64,000 bases of DNA from Dichetophora obliterata (Eukaryota > Arthropoda > Insecta > Diptera > Sciomyzidae), in the NCBI GenBank assembly GCA_963920525.1, contig OY986435.1:296709817-296773816 (forward strand), read 5' to 3'. Positions 1 through 12,229 of the stretch are shown here, one piece after another (the first letter of the stretch is position 1; every line of letters begins with the position of its first letter). A program made the translations under genes and the position numbers. The notes under the pieces are model-generated. The model was not told where the DNA came from. It saw nothing but the letters and a program-made list of their open reading frames with translations, and did not search any database.

Positions 1-3000
1 AAACTAAACTAAACTAAACTAAACTAAACTAAACTAAACTAAACTAAACTAAACTAAACTAAACTAAACTAAACTAAACTAAACTAAACTAAACTAAACT
101 AAACTAAACTAAACTAAACTAAACTAAACTAAACTAAACTAAACTAAACTAAACTAAACTAAACTAAACTAAACTAAACTAAACTAAACTAAACTAAACT
201 AAACTAAACTAAACTAAACTAAACTAAACTAAACTAAACTAAACTAAACTAAACTAAACTAAACTAAACTAAACTAAACTAAACTAAACTAAACTAAACT
301 AAACTAAACTAAACTAAACTAAACTAAACTAAACTAAACTAAACTAAACTAAACTAAACTAAACTAAACTAAACTAAACTAAACTAAACTAAACTAAACT
401 AAACTAAACTAAACTAAACTAAACTAAACTAAACTAAACTAAACTAAACTAAACTAAACTAAACTAAACTAAACTAAACTAAACTAAACTAAACTAAACT
501 AAACTAAACTAAACTAAACTAAACTAAACTAAACTAAACTAAACTAAACTAAACTAAACTAAACTAAACTAAACTAAACTAAACTAAACTAAACTAAACT
601 AAACTAAACTAAACTAAACTAAACTAAACTAAACTAAACTAAACTAAACTAAACTAAACTAAACTAAACTAAACTAAACTAAACTAAACTAAACTAAACT
701 AAACTAAACTAAACTAAACTAAACTAAACTAAACTAAACTAAACTAAACTAAACTAAACTAAACTAAACTAAACTAAACTAAACTAAACTAAACTAAACT
801 AAACTAAACTAAACTAAACTAAACTAAACTAAACTAAACTAAACTAAACTAAACTAAACTAAACTAAACTAAACTAAACTAAACTAAACTAAACTAAACT
901 AAACTAAACTAAACTAAACTAAACTAAACTAAACTAAACTAAACTAAACTAAACTAAACTAAACTAAACTAAACTAAACTAAACTAAACTAAACTAAACT
1001 AAACTAAACTAAACTAAACTAAACTAAACTAAACTAAACTAAACTAAACTAAACTAAACTAAACTAAACTAAACTAAACTAAACTAAACTAAACTAAACT
1101 AAACTAAACTAAACTAAACTAAACTAAACTAAACTAAACTAAACTAAACTAAACTAAACTAAACTAAACTAAACTAAACTAAACTAAACTAAACTAAACT
1201 AAACTAAACTAAACTAAACTAAACTAAACTAAACTAAACTAAACTAAACTAAACTAAACTAAACTAAACTAAACTAAACTAAACTAAACTAAACTAAACT
1301 AAACTAAACTAAACTAAACTAAACTAAACTAAACTAAACTAAACTAAACTAAACTAAACTAAACTAAACTAAACTAAACTAAACTAAACTAAACTAAACT
1401 AAACTAAACTAAACTAAACTAAACTAAACTAAACTAAACTAAACTAAACTAAACTAAACTAAACTAAACTAAACTAAACTAAACTAAACTAAACTAAACT
1501 AAACTAAACTAAACTAAACTAAACTAAACTAAACTAAACTAAACTAAACTAAACTAAACTAAACTAAACTAAACTAAACTAAACTAAACTAAACTAAACT
1601 AAACTAAACTAAACTAAACTAAACTAAACTAAACTAAACTAAACTAAACTAAACTAAACTAAACTAAACTAAACTAAACTAAACTAAACTAAACTAAACT
1701 AAACTAAACTAAACTAAACTAAACTAAACTAAACTAAACTAAACTAAACTAAACTAAACTAAACTAAACTAAACTAAACTAAACTAAACTAAACTAAACT
1801 AAACTAAACTAAACTAAACTAAACTAAACTAAACTAAACTAAACTAAACTAAACTAAACTAAACTAAACTAAACTAAACTAAACTAAACTAAACTAAACT
1901 AAACTAAACTAAACTAAACTAAACTAAACTAAACTAAACTAAACTAAACTAAACTAAACTAAACTAAACTAAACTAAACTAAACTAAACTAAACTAAACT
2001 AAACTAAACTAAACTAAACTAAACTAAACTAAACTAAACTAAACTAAACTAAACTAAACTAAACTAAACTAAACTAAACTAAACTAAACTAAACTAAACT
2101 AAACTAAACTAAACTAAACTAAACTAAACTAAACTAAACTAAACTAAACTAAACTAAACTAAACTAAACTAAACTAAACTAAACTAAACTAAACTAAACT
2201 AAACTAAACTAAACTAAACTAAACTAAACTAAACTAAACTAAACTAAACTAAACTAAACTAAACTAAACTAAACTAAACTAAACTAAACTAAACTAAACT
2301 AAACTAAACTAAACTAAACTAAACTAAACTAAACTAAACTAAACTAAACTAAACTAAACTAAACTAAACTAAACTAAACTAAACTAAACTAAACTAAACT
2401 AAACTAAACTAAACTAAACTAAACTAAACTAAACTAAACTAAACTAAACTAAACTAAACTAAACTAAACTAAACTAAACTAAACTAAACTAAACTAAACT
2501 AAACTAAACTAAACTAAACTAAACTAAACTAAACTAAACTAAACTAAACTAAACTAAACTAAACTAAACTAAACTAAACTAAACTAAACTAAACTAAACT
2601 AAACTAAACTAAACTAAACTAAACTAAACTAAACTAAACTAAACTAAACTAAACTAAACTAAACTAAACTAAACTAAACTAAACTAAACTAAACTAAACT
2701 AAACTAAACTAAACTAAACTAAACTAAACTAAACTAAACTAAACTAAACTAAACTAAACTAAACTAAACTAAACTAAACTAAACTAAACTAAACTAAACT
2801 AAACTAAACTAAACTAAACTAAACTAAACTAAACTAAACTAAACTAAACTAAACTAAACTAAACTAAACTAAACTAAACTAAACTAAACTAAACTAAACT
2901 AAACTAAACTAAACTAAACTAAACTAAACTAAACTAAACTAAACTAAACTAAACTAAACTAAACTAAACTAAACTAAACTAAACTAAACTAAACTAAACT

Positions 3001-4161
3001 AAACTAAACTAAACTAAACTAAACTAAACTAAACTAAACTAAACTAAACTAAACTAAACTAAACTAAACTAAACTAAACTAAACTAAACTAAACTAAACT
3101 AAACTAAACTAAACTAAACTAAACTAAACTAAACTAAACTAAACTAAACTAAACTAAACTAAACTAAACTAAACTAAACTAAACTAAACTAAACTAAACT
3201 AAACTAAACTAAACTAAACTAAACTAAACTAAACTAAACTAAACTAAACTAAACTAAACTAAACTAAACTAAACTAAACTAAACTAAACTAAACTAAACT
3301 AAACTAAACTAAACTAAACTAAACTAAACTAAACTAAACTAAACTAAACTAAACTAAACTAAACTAAACTAAACTAAACTAAACTAAACTAAACTAAACT
3401 AAACTAAACTAAACTAAACTAAACTAAACTAAACTAAACTAAACTAAACTAAACTAAACTAAACTAAACTAAACTAAACTAAACTAAACTAAACTAAACT
3501 AAACTAAACTAAACTAAACTAAACTAAACTAAACTAAACTAAACTAAACTAAACTAAACTAAACTAAACTAAACTAAACTAAACTAAACTAAACTAAACT
3601 AAACTAAACTAAACTAAACTAAACTAAACTAAACTAAACTAAACTAAACTAAACTAAACTAAACTAAACTAAACTAAACTAAACTAAACTAAACTAAACT
3701 AAACTAAACTAAACTAAACTAAACTAAACTAAACTAAACTAAACTAAACTAAACTAAACTAAACTAAACTAAACTAAACTAAACTAAACTAAACTAAACT
3801 AAACTAAACTAAACTAAACTAAACTAAACTAAACTAAACTAAACTAAACTAAACTAAACTAAACTAAACTAAACTAAACTAAACTAAACTAAACTAAACT
3901 AAACTAAACTAAACTAAACTAAACTAAACTAAACTAAACTAAACTAAACTAAACTAAACTAAACTAAACTAAACTAAACTAAACTAAACTAAACTAAACT
4001 AAACTAAACTAAACTAAACTAAACTAAACTAAACTAAACTAAACTAAACTAAACTAAACTAAACTAAACTAAACTAAACTAAACTAAACTAAACTAAACT
4101 AAACTAAACTAAACTAAACTAAACTAAACTAAACTAAACTAAACTAAACTAAACTAAACTA
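1..4161. repeat. (AAACT)n pentamer satellite, 832 perfect copies
   Basis: The first 4160 bases are 832 head-to-tail copies of AAACT, plus one extra A, with no variant seen. The array begins at base 1, so it continues outside the window or is a contig end. It stops abruptly into unique AT-rich DNA. It codes for nothing. Simple 5-7 bp satellites of this composition are common in fly heterochromatin. Perfect homogeneity over 4 kb suggests recent expansion or an assembly or polishing effect. It is not the insect telomere repeat TTAGG. Confidence 0.97.
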
Positions 4162-5189
4162 CAATTTTTTAGGTTTTCACAATTTTTTTTTATTGAGTCA
4201 AGAAATAAAATAACATTTTTTGACAAGTAAAGTATCACATTCTGGTACTTTTAATCCTTAAAAACTCTTGTAAAACGCTTCTCCATTTATTGGTCTCTTG
4301 AGCTAGTTTTAAAAGTCTATCAATCGGCACGAAACTTTACACAGATTTTATTTTTATATCAAATCGACTGTTTTTAGTCCATGGTGTCAACAACTTGGGA
4401 GCAAACATTTAATATACATATAAAAATACCTTTTGATTTATTGATATCAAAAACTATCAACATTTTTTTTAATAAAACCGCCCCCTTGGGTTAAATCCTG
4501 GCTAAGGGCCTGACCTGAAGTTGAAGGTTCCATTGAAAAATTTTGCACAAAAGACTTTTTTTAATAATATTTTTATATAAAAATGCTGAAAAATGGCTAT
4601 TCTTCACTGCGCGCGAACGAAAGCAAAAAATAGTTATGTTTGACAGCTTGTAACTTTTTAACTAGTAAACTTAAAGTATTAATTTTTTTTGCTAGTGACG
4701 CGGAATTTTATTAACTTAAAACCGATATCCAAAAAAAGTTGTAGCATTCATTCAATTTTTTGAATTTCAAGCCAAAAACGCAACTCTATACCTCTCTGTG
4801 CAGCGGTCGAGATCTCGACAATAAACTTTTGTCGATTATCATAAAATAATTAAAAATATTAGTTAATGGCCTTAAATTAATTAATTATTAATTTAATTTG
4901 GAGTTTTGGCTTTCCGACCGTACATTTTTATACACGCTTTCACCTTTTTAAAATTACACGAGAGGACACAAAATAGTCCAAAAGTAGCCTATTTTTAAAG
5001 TTATTATAACTACTTGTATAAAAAATAAAAATAAAAAAGGGTTATTGATGGAAATAGAAAAAAGTTCAAATAATTTTAATATGAAGAAAATATTTTATTG
5101 AAGCTATTCCACCTGATCTCGACGGCTGGTATATTAAGTGCACTAAATCTATGCATGTGCCAATATTTGTATACACCCACGAATACTGC
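4162..5189. other. AT-rich DNA, no gene recognised
   Basis: AT-rich sequence between the satellite and a hAT-like element. No open frame, splice-compatible exon or terminal repeat was recognised. It is probably decayed repeat DNA. Confidence 0.5.
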
Positions 5190-5197
5190 GTAAGTGG

Positions 5198-6724
5198 TAA
5201 ATCATCCCGGGATTTCAGGATTTGAATTTCATGATTCATTCATTCATTTTTCGGGATCCCGAAATGCCAAAATTTCGAAATAATGCCATTAGGCTGTATT
5301 AAAAGCAGGGATTGTTAATAACTCTTTTTCTTAATTTCTGCGTTTTAGCAAAAACAATTGCATTTTTTTTTATTTCTAAAATATAAATTACAACTTAATC
5401 CTTATACTTAAAATAATAAAAAAAAAAAAATTTATAAGACAACACCAAGACGAAATCATAATTACAAATGCAGTCAAAAGTTACAGTTGTAATGTACAAA
5501 TAAGAATACAAGGAAAAAAATTCAACAATAACTGGAAGTAATAAAATTCGAATGCTGAAATCCACTCTTGTTAATGTTGTGATTTTGATTTGGCGGATAT
5601 GAGATTTATCTCATTTCCACGTAAATCCTTGGGTTGGACAATGGCCGCAAATCAGTTAAAATGAGTATAGTGTTTTGGATTGCTTTTGAAATCAGGATTG
5701 TTTTTCGAGTACCTTAAATTGATAATCACTATCATTTAATTCGATGTGGCTCATTTTTATAGAATTAAATTCCGCTGAAAAGCCAATTAATGTGCTCAGT
5801 GGAAAATCCTAATTGCCAATAGGGGGTATGTTTTAGTACGTATGTGCATTCTGTCTGTCCCGGCTGATCCAGGCAGGATCTAGAATGTAAATCGTGCATG
5901 CATATAGCTCGGGCTTACGTATCTTTGGAAGATTCCATATCTCCCGGCGAAACAAAAAAAAACACTTGTTAATTTTATGATTGAAAAGATTAACATCACC
6001 TGATTAAATCAGATCGAATAAAGTTAAATTAAGCAAATAACGATTGTGGTATTATAATTTTCTGTATTATAATTTTCTGTTTAATAAAAATCATAACCTT
6101 TACGGTGCTTAATTAAAGATATTTTCTAAATTTTAAGTATATAAATTATATAAGTTTATTTAATAAAAAAAAGGGTATGATTTTTTATATTTCCCAAAAC
6201 CCAAATATTTAAATATTTAAAATATCAAATAATATTTCATTTAATTATAAACATAAAAATATACACGTAAATAAGTTAAACAATTAAACAACACAAAATT
6301 ATCTTTTAAAAAATTTAAGAAGAAAACAAAACGTCTTATTAAAATAAACTAGTTAGTTGTTTTGTGAATAAAATATCATGTGAAAAAATATTGCTTTTAA
6401 AGTAAAAAAACTATAGTACAGTAATTAAACTATTGCTACTTTCAAAATTCCATGAAAGTTGAACAGCCTAGTAAACAGATTCTTTTAAATCGCAACCAAA
6501 ACAAACTAAAAAATAGACTTTCAAAGTGTGTAGAGAGATAACAAAAGAACAGGGTGATTTCGATAGTTAAAAAAAAACATCGTTTACATTGCAAATGCAT
6601 TTATAGTTGCTGAAAATTTTCTTATGAATAAAATCCCGGGATTTAGGGTTTGGAATCCTGGGATTCCGGGACTAGAAATTGGTTGGTGATCCCGTGATTC
6701 GTGATCCCAGGATTGAAAGCCCTA
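5198..6724. mobile_element. Non-autonomous hAT-like element with 8-bp target duplication
   Basis: The octamer GTAAGTGG stands at 5190-5197 and again at 6725-6732, as expected for a hAT target-site duplication. The ends are imperfect inverted repeats rich in the motif ATCCCGGGAT (left 5204-5213, right 6633-6642) with further CCCGG-type motifs near both ends. The right end read inward begins TAGGGCTTTCAATCC. A related terminus is at 43487. About 1.5 kb of AT-rich interior has no transposase. The class is assigned from duplication length and end style. Confidence 0.6.
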
Positions 6725-6732
6725 GTAAGTGG

Positions 6733-7880
6733 CATATTAACTTTATCACTCCATTTGTAACGAAGATAAGGAGGCGGGGCAAGTATAGAATAGTGTATAT
6801 ATTCTTGATCAGCATCATCTCCTGAGCTGGGATGGTATCGGCTAAAGTGATCGGCTAAATCATTAATTTTGCTAAACGTAAGGTGATTATCAAATTGAAT
6901 ATTGTTTTTAGCTATCAATTTTAAGCGTCATCTATTTAGGTGTCGTTTTCATATATTTCTAACAGTTAATTGAAAACTAGTTGAAATAAACAGTTCAAAG
7001 TGAAAAAGTGTGCTTAGAACCGAGAGATAGATATGAAAAAAAATAATAATTATGAGAAAATTCGAATTAGAATAACTTTAAGAAATAAGTCGAATTAAAT
7101 TGTTTATCAAATTATTAATTATTTTTGTTTAGGTTTTTGAAAAATTTTCGATAAGGGAATACAATAACAATATATTAAGTGATCGCTTTATACAGAGCAA
7201 CGAAAAGTTGATAATCAAAAAACGACTATCAAAAAGTGACAATAAACTATCACCTTAGCCGATTCCACCCCTGATTTAGCCATATTCGTATGTCCGTCTG
7301 TAATCACTATATAAGCCGTATTTTTAGAGCTATCGTTACCAAATTCAATGTAAAAGCTTTTAATCAAAATATGGAGATAATGTTTAAAAATTCGCCAAAT
7401 TGAATGACCACCTTCTATACGAAGTGACTTTATGAAAACGATACAGTATCCTTAAATTCCACAAAAACGAGTACAATGGCTTCAAATTTTGTAAAAAATT
7501 TACAATTTAACTACGCATTCGATGCTTGAAGATATGTTGTGCTTGAAAGAAACTAAAAACTCCACCATAAAAAGTGACGTCATTGTAAGTGGTTCTACTA
7601 CCATCAAACTTTAAACTTGATATTTTACACATAAGTTTTGATAATAAAAATGAATGCTGAGTAGACCGGATCAAGTCTTGAATTCCGCCATTCGGGGTTT
7701 CAAAAGTTAGAGAAACTCATTGGAGAAAATTTATCGGAGCGTTTTTGATTCTCCTGAAGGTTTAGAGGTCAATAAGAGTTGTAATATAACATAATTAAAC
7801 AAATTACATGAAAGCCTATCTAAGGAAAATCGTAAAATTTTACAAGTGGCTATATCATTCAAACGCCATACATATTAGGT
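6733..7880. other. AT-rich DNA, no gene recognised
   Basis: AT-rich sequence between the hAT-like element and the first LINE. The only open frames are short and low in complexity. No transposon ends were recognised. Confidence 0.5.
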
Positions 7881-7899
7881 TGGAAAAGCATTCTGAAGG

Positions 7900-10800
7900 C
7901 ATTTGCATTAGCAGTGTGGAGGATCTTCATAATGCAGTCCACGGTGCAACTGCGTAATCGATTGGCAGCCAATTTACTATCTATCTTTATTTTATTTTTA
8001 TTTATATATTTATTATTTTCATTCTTCTATTTTCTTTTTATATTTGTTTTAAAGATGTTTGATAATTTTATTCCTGTTTTCATTATGTTGACTATAATTA
8101 AAGCTTTTCGTTATTCGTCTGATGGTTGTGTCTGTTTCTCGCATGTTATCTAGTCCATCTAATGGCGTTGATGTTAATCACAAAATGCTAATCAACATTT
8201 TATGTAAACAGCGTAACGGCCTCTCTGTTGTTCATTTTAATGCCAGAAGCTTAAACTCTTTAAAGCTTGATTACGTTAAAAATGTTTTTGAAAATTCTAC
8301 TGTCGACGTTTTATGTGTTTCAGAAACCTGGTTTAATCCTGACATTCCTGATAGTTTTTTAAATATTCCAACCTATAAGCTTTTTAGAAATGACAGGATT
8401 GATAATAAGGGAGGTGGAGTTGCTGTGTATTGTAAATCATGTCTTTGTTCAAAACTTGTAAACAAATCTTGTGGGTCTGATGTTGAATTTTTAAATGTTG
8501 AGATTTGTAATAATAATAATGTTAAACTATTTATTTCTTGCGTTTATAATCCTAATAGATGTTACAGTCTTGATCCTTATTTCTCTGATCTAAATTGTCG
8601 TTTAACTGATTTTGAATCTTTTATAATTTGTGGTGACTTTAATGTGAATTTGCTGACTAAAGACAATGTATCTGATAGCTTTAAAGACAAAGTCAATGCA
8701 GCTGGTATGACAATTATTAATCATACGACTCCGACTCGTTTTGCTCCTGGTGTCCGTCCTAGTTTAATAGATATCTTTATTTCATCAGATATTTCTTTAG
8801 TTTTACTTTTTGACCAAATCTCTTTTATATCTGACCATGATCTCCTTTTTTGTTCTATCGACTTTAATGCATATCGTAGCTCAGTTCCAATGTCAATCTC
8901 GTATCGTGATTATAAGTCTATTAATTACCCTTTGCTGTATGACTATTTGTCTCGTATTTGTTGGAATGACTGTTGGTTTTCTCAATCTGTTGATAATAAA
9001 TTAAATGTTCTTGTCGCTCAGGTTAACACAGCTATTGAATATTTTGTTCCTCTTCGTACATTTTTTGTGAAAAACAAGTCTTGTCCCTGGTATACGACAG
9101 AAGTTGAATCAGCTATTAAAAATAGAAATAAATTATACACTAGAAGAAAAACCGTATTGATGTTAACTGGGAGCAATTTAAGCTTGCACGTAATCGGGCA
9201 GTCTCTGTAATTAGACAGTCGAAAAAAAGATTTTTTCATCGTAAATTGAATTGCTTTCTTCCTGCCAAGGAACTGTGGAAAAACATTCGAAGTCTTGGTG
9301 TTTGTAATTATACCGAACAAAATTGTAGCATTGACCCTAATAATTTTAAATGATTTCTTTCTTTCAAATACTTCAGCCTATAATGATAACTTTCAGTGTA
9401 GTGCTCGTCAGTTTTGTGACGCCAACAAATTCTCTTTTTCCAATGTGAATGAGAATGATGTTATAAAATCTATCATGAAAATTAAATCAAATGCTATTGG
9501 GCATGACGGTATTTCATTAAGATTTATCAAAATCATTTTACCCTATATAATTGGTCCCCTAACACATATCGTTAATCACTGCTTTACAACCTCATGTTTC
9601 CCACAATCATGGAAACTAGCTACTGTTATCCCCGTTCCTAAAATAAATTCTGCTACTACCTTGAGTGATTATAGACCTGAAGCAATGCTGAAAGTTATCG
9701 ACGATATTCGAATGTCATATGATGAAGGACATCTTTCACTTCTTTGCCTTTTAGACTTTTCGAAAGCATTCGACTGTGTTAATCACTTTATTTTAGTTAA
9801 AAAGCTCAAGCTACTCTTTGGTTTTAATGATAATGATTTAACCTTAGTAGGAAATTATCTTGAAGGTAGAATGCAGAGAGTAAAAATTGGTGATCTTTTT
9901 CTGATTATAAGAACACAAAATCAGGTGTACCTCAAGGATCAATTCTTGGGCACCTGTTATTCAGTGTTTTTATTAATGATATTTTTACGGTGTGTAAAAA
10001 CGTAATGATGCATGGTTATGCCGACGATATTCAACTATATTCTTCTAACCGCGTTGGACTAGTTGAAGATTTATGTTATAGATTAAATGAAGATCTCAAC
10101 GCAATTTCCAACTGGTCATCTAATAACGCTCTTTGCCTAAATGAAAAGAAATCGTGTATTCTTTCAATTTCTAAAGATATAATTGACCTCACTAATATTC
10201 CACCGATATTTTTAAACAATAATAGGCTAGAAATGGTTGCTAAGGTAAAAATTTAGGTTTTTACGTCAATTCGAAGCTCTCCTGTTCTGACCATATAAAT
10301 AATGTTGTCAAACGCATTTATTTCACTCTGCGCTGCCTACGGCTTTCCTCACAATTTGTTCCCATTGAGACTAAGAAGAGACTTGCTGTTCTTTTAATAG
10401 TTCCCTTAATAACATATTCCGAATTGGTTTATAAATAGTAATCTTGATTCACAATCTTCGCACAAAATCCAAGTTGCCTTTAATAATGTGACAAGATATG
10501 TGTTTGGCTTAAGGCGCTTTGACCATGTATCCCAAATAAGTAAAGAAATTTTGGGATGTAGCATTATTAACTATTTAAACGCAAGAAATTGTTTGTTTTT
10601 GCACAAATTAATACATAATAGGACTCCATCTTACTTCTATACTAAACTACGCTTCAGTATTTTAAACCGATTTAATAATTTAAATTCAAAACGGCTATTT
10701 TTCGTCAACGCCATTAAACTTTGGAATTCATTAGTTAGCATAAAAGCTACTGTTAGTGCGAATAACTTTAGGCTTTCTTTAATGTCATACTATTCAAACA

Positions 10801-11132
10801 TCTAACTATTACTACTATTTATTAATTATCTTACAACACTTATCACTTTATTGTTTTATTTCATGTTAACTACTGTTTTTCTTTATTCTTTATGTAATTG
10901 CTTAAATTCAAATTTAATCCAACCAAAATTTAATTCATTCATAAAACTTATTATACATTGCTAGTATTTGCTAGTTTTTTTTTATATAGTTTTTGTTTTA
11001 TATTTTTATCTTATCTATATATGTGATTTGTTGATTATGTATATTATTCGTTGTACTATAAAAGATGTTACTTTATCTTATTGTACTAATCAAGTGTCAA
11101 ATAAATAAATACAAATACAAATACAAATACAA
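7900..11132 (+). mobile_element. CR1-like non-LTR retrotransposon (LINE), broken copy
   Basis: A plus-strand LINE carrying an endonuclease and a reverse transcriptase. It ends in a short A-rich microsatellite at 11100-11132 (AAATAC-type units), typical of CR1/L2-group LINEs. No ORF1 is recognisable upstream; 7914-8153 is a hydrophobic low-complexity frame. The 5' boundary is uncertain. The clade is assigned from motif style, not from a tree. Confidence 0.8.
8122..10805 (+). pseudogene. LINE endonuclease-reverse transcriptase, frameshifted
   Basis: Frame 8122-9210 is an APE-type endonuclease. Its catalytic motifs appear in order: HFNARSL, SETWF, GGGVAVY, CGDFNVN, IDIFISSD and SDHDLL. Frames 9295-10005 and 9990-10256 are the reverse transcriptase, with DFSKAFDCVNH and, after a frame change, the catalytic YADDIQLY. 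The C-terminal tail is at 10488-10805. At least three frameshifts or stops split what should be one protein. In the finger region the RPISLL-type block is missing: the text jumps from SDYRP to AMLKVIDD, so there is probably an internal deletion near 9680. The copy is inactive. Confidence 0.85.
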
Positions 11133-11256
11133 GATTTTTAGATGAAGTTAAAGGCACTAACATAAATATTGATTATATGTTTATTTTCGATATAACGTCA
11201 TCGTCAGAATTTCCTTGAAAATGGCATATTTTTTAAAATCATAAAAATCGTTCAAA

Positions 11257-11962
11257 ATTAGTGCCAAATCAGCAGTTGATTATGCCGATCATAACATATT
11301 CTGAAGTCGTGTACTGCAAACTTGACTCTAGGTCCTTACATAAGCTCCTTGTCGCTTTTAATAATGCAGCTCGCTATGTTTACGGTCTTAGAAAGTTTGC
11401 TCATATCTCTGGCTGTTGTAAAAAATTACTTGGTCGTGACTTACCAAGCTACCTTGAAGCTAGAAATTGCATTTTCCTACACCGGATCATTTATACACGT
11501 AGTCCTTCATATATTTTTGAAAAGTTGAAGTTTTGCAGATCAAGCAGAAATATGAATCTCATGATTACTAGATACAATTTCCTTAACTCCAGTAGATTGT
11601 TTTTCGTCAGCGTTATTAGGTCGTGGAATTCATTACCTAATAGTATTAAAAGCGTTTCCAATAAAAATAACTTTAAGCATTTAATTTTTAAACACTTCTC
11701 TTAGCTCCCAGTTTTCTTTTACTCTCATTTTTTTTCTTCTCTCACTCTCTACTTAGTTTCTAAAGAATACTTGTTCATTGTCTAAATTTAAGTCCTTTTA
11801 AGAACAATTATATTTATTATACAAATATTTATTTGCATTTTGTATCTTATAAGTTGTTATTTCCATTGTAAATTCGGCATGCAAAAGAATTGTTCTTATA
11901 TGCCAACAATTTTTTAAACTAAAAATAGAAAAAAAAATAATTAAATTAAATAAATAATGGGA
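11257..11962 (+). mobile_element. 5'-truncated LINE fragment related to its neighbour
   Basis: A second, shorter copy of the same LINE lineage. Open frame 11261-11704 encodes only the C-terminal tail after the reverse transcriptase. It aligns with 10488-10805 of the upstream copy: ARYVYGLRKFAHIS matches TRYVFGLRRFDHVS, and EARNCIFLHRII matches NARNCLFLHKLI. The match is clear but divergent, so this is a different subfamily or an older insertion. An A-rich tail follows near 11928-11957. Severe 5' truncation is normal for LINE retrotransposition. Confidence 0.75.
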
Positions 11963-12229
11963 TACACTAACCACATACAAAATTTCATTACGATCTGACC
12001 CCAAGTGCCTATTTCAGAGTGTCCTTGAAAATAACATATTTATAAAAATTATTGAAATCGCAATGAACATGATAAGTATCAATAATCCATATATATAAAA
12101 ATGGATGTATGTATGTGGGTATGTGGGTATGTGGGGATGTGGGTATGTGGCTATATCACATATAGACTCCAAAACCGCTGAACCGATCTTTATGAAATTT
12201 TCAGGGAAACTGAAGCCACATCTTGAGAG

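Noticed and set aside
1..4161. Telomere repeat or CRISPR array
   Set aside because: The unit is not TTAGG, flies lack telomerase repeats, and there are no spacers; it is a simple satellite.
7914..8153. A 79-codon frame as LINE ORF1
   Set aside because: Made of Phe/Leu/Ile-rich low-complexity sequence from a TTTAT-rich stretch; no zinc knuckle or RNA-binding motif.
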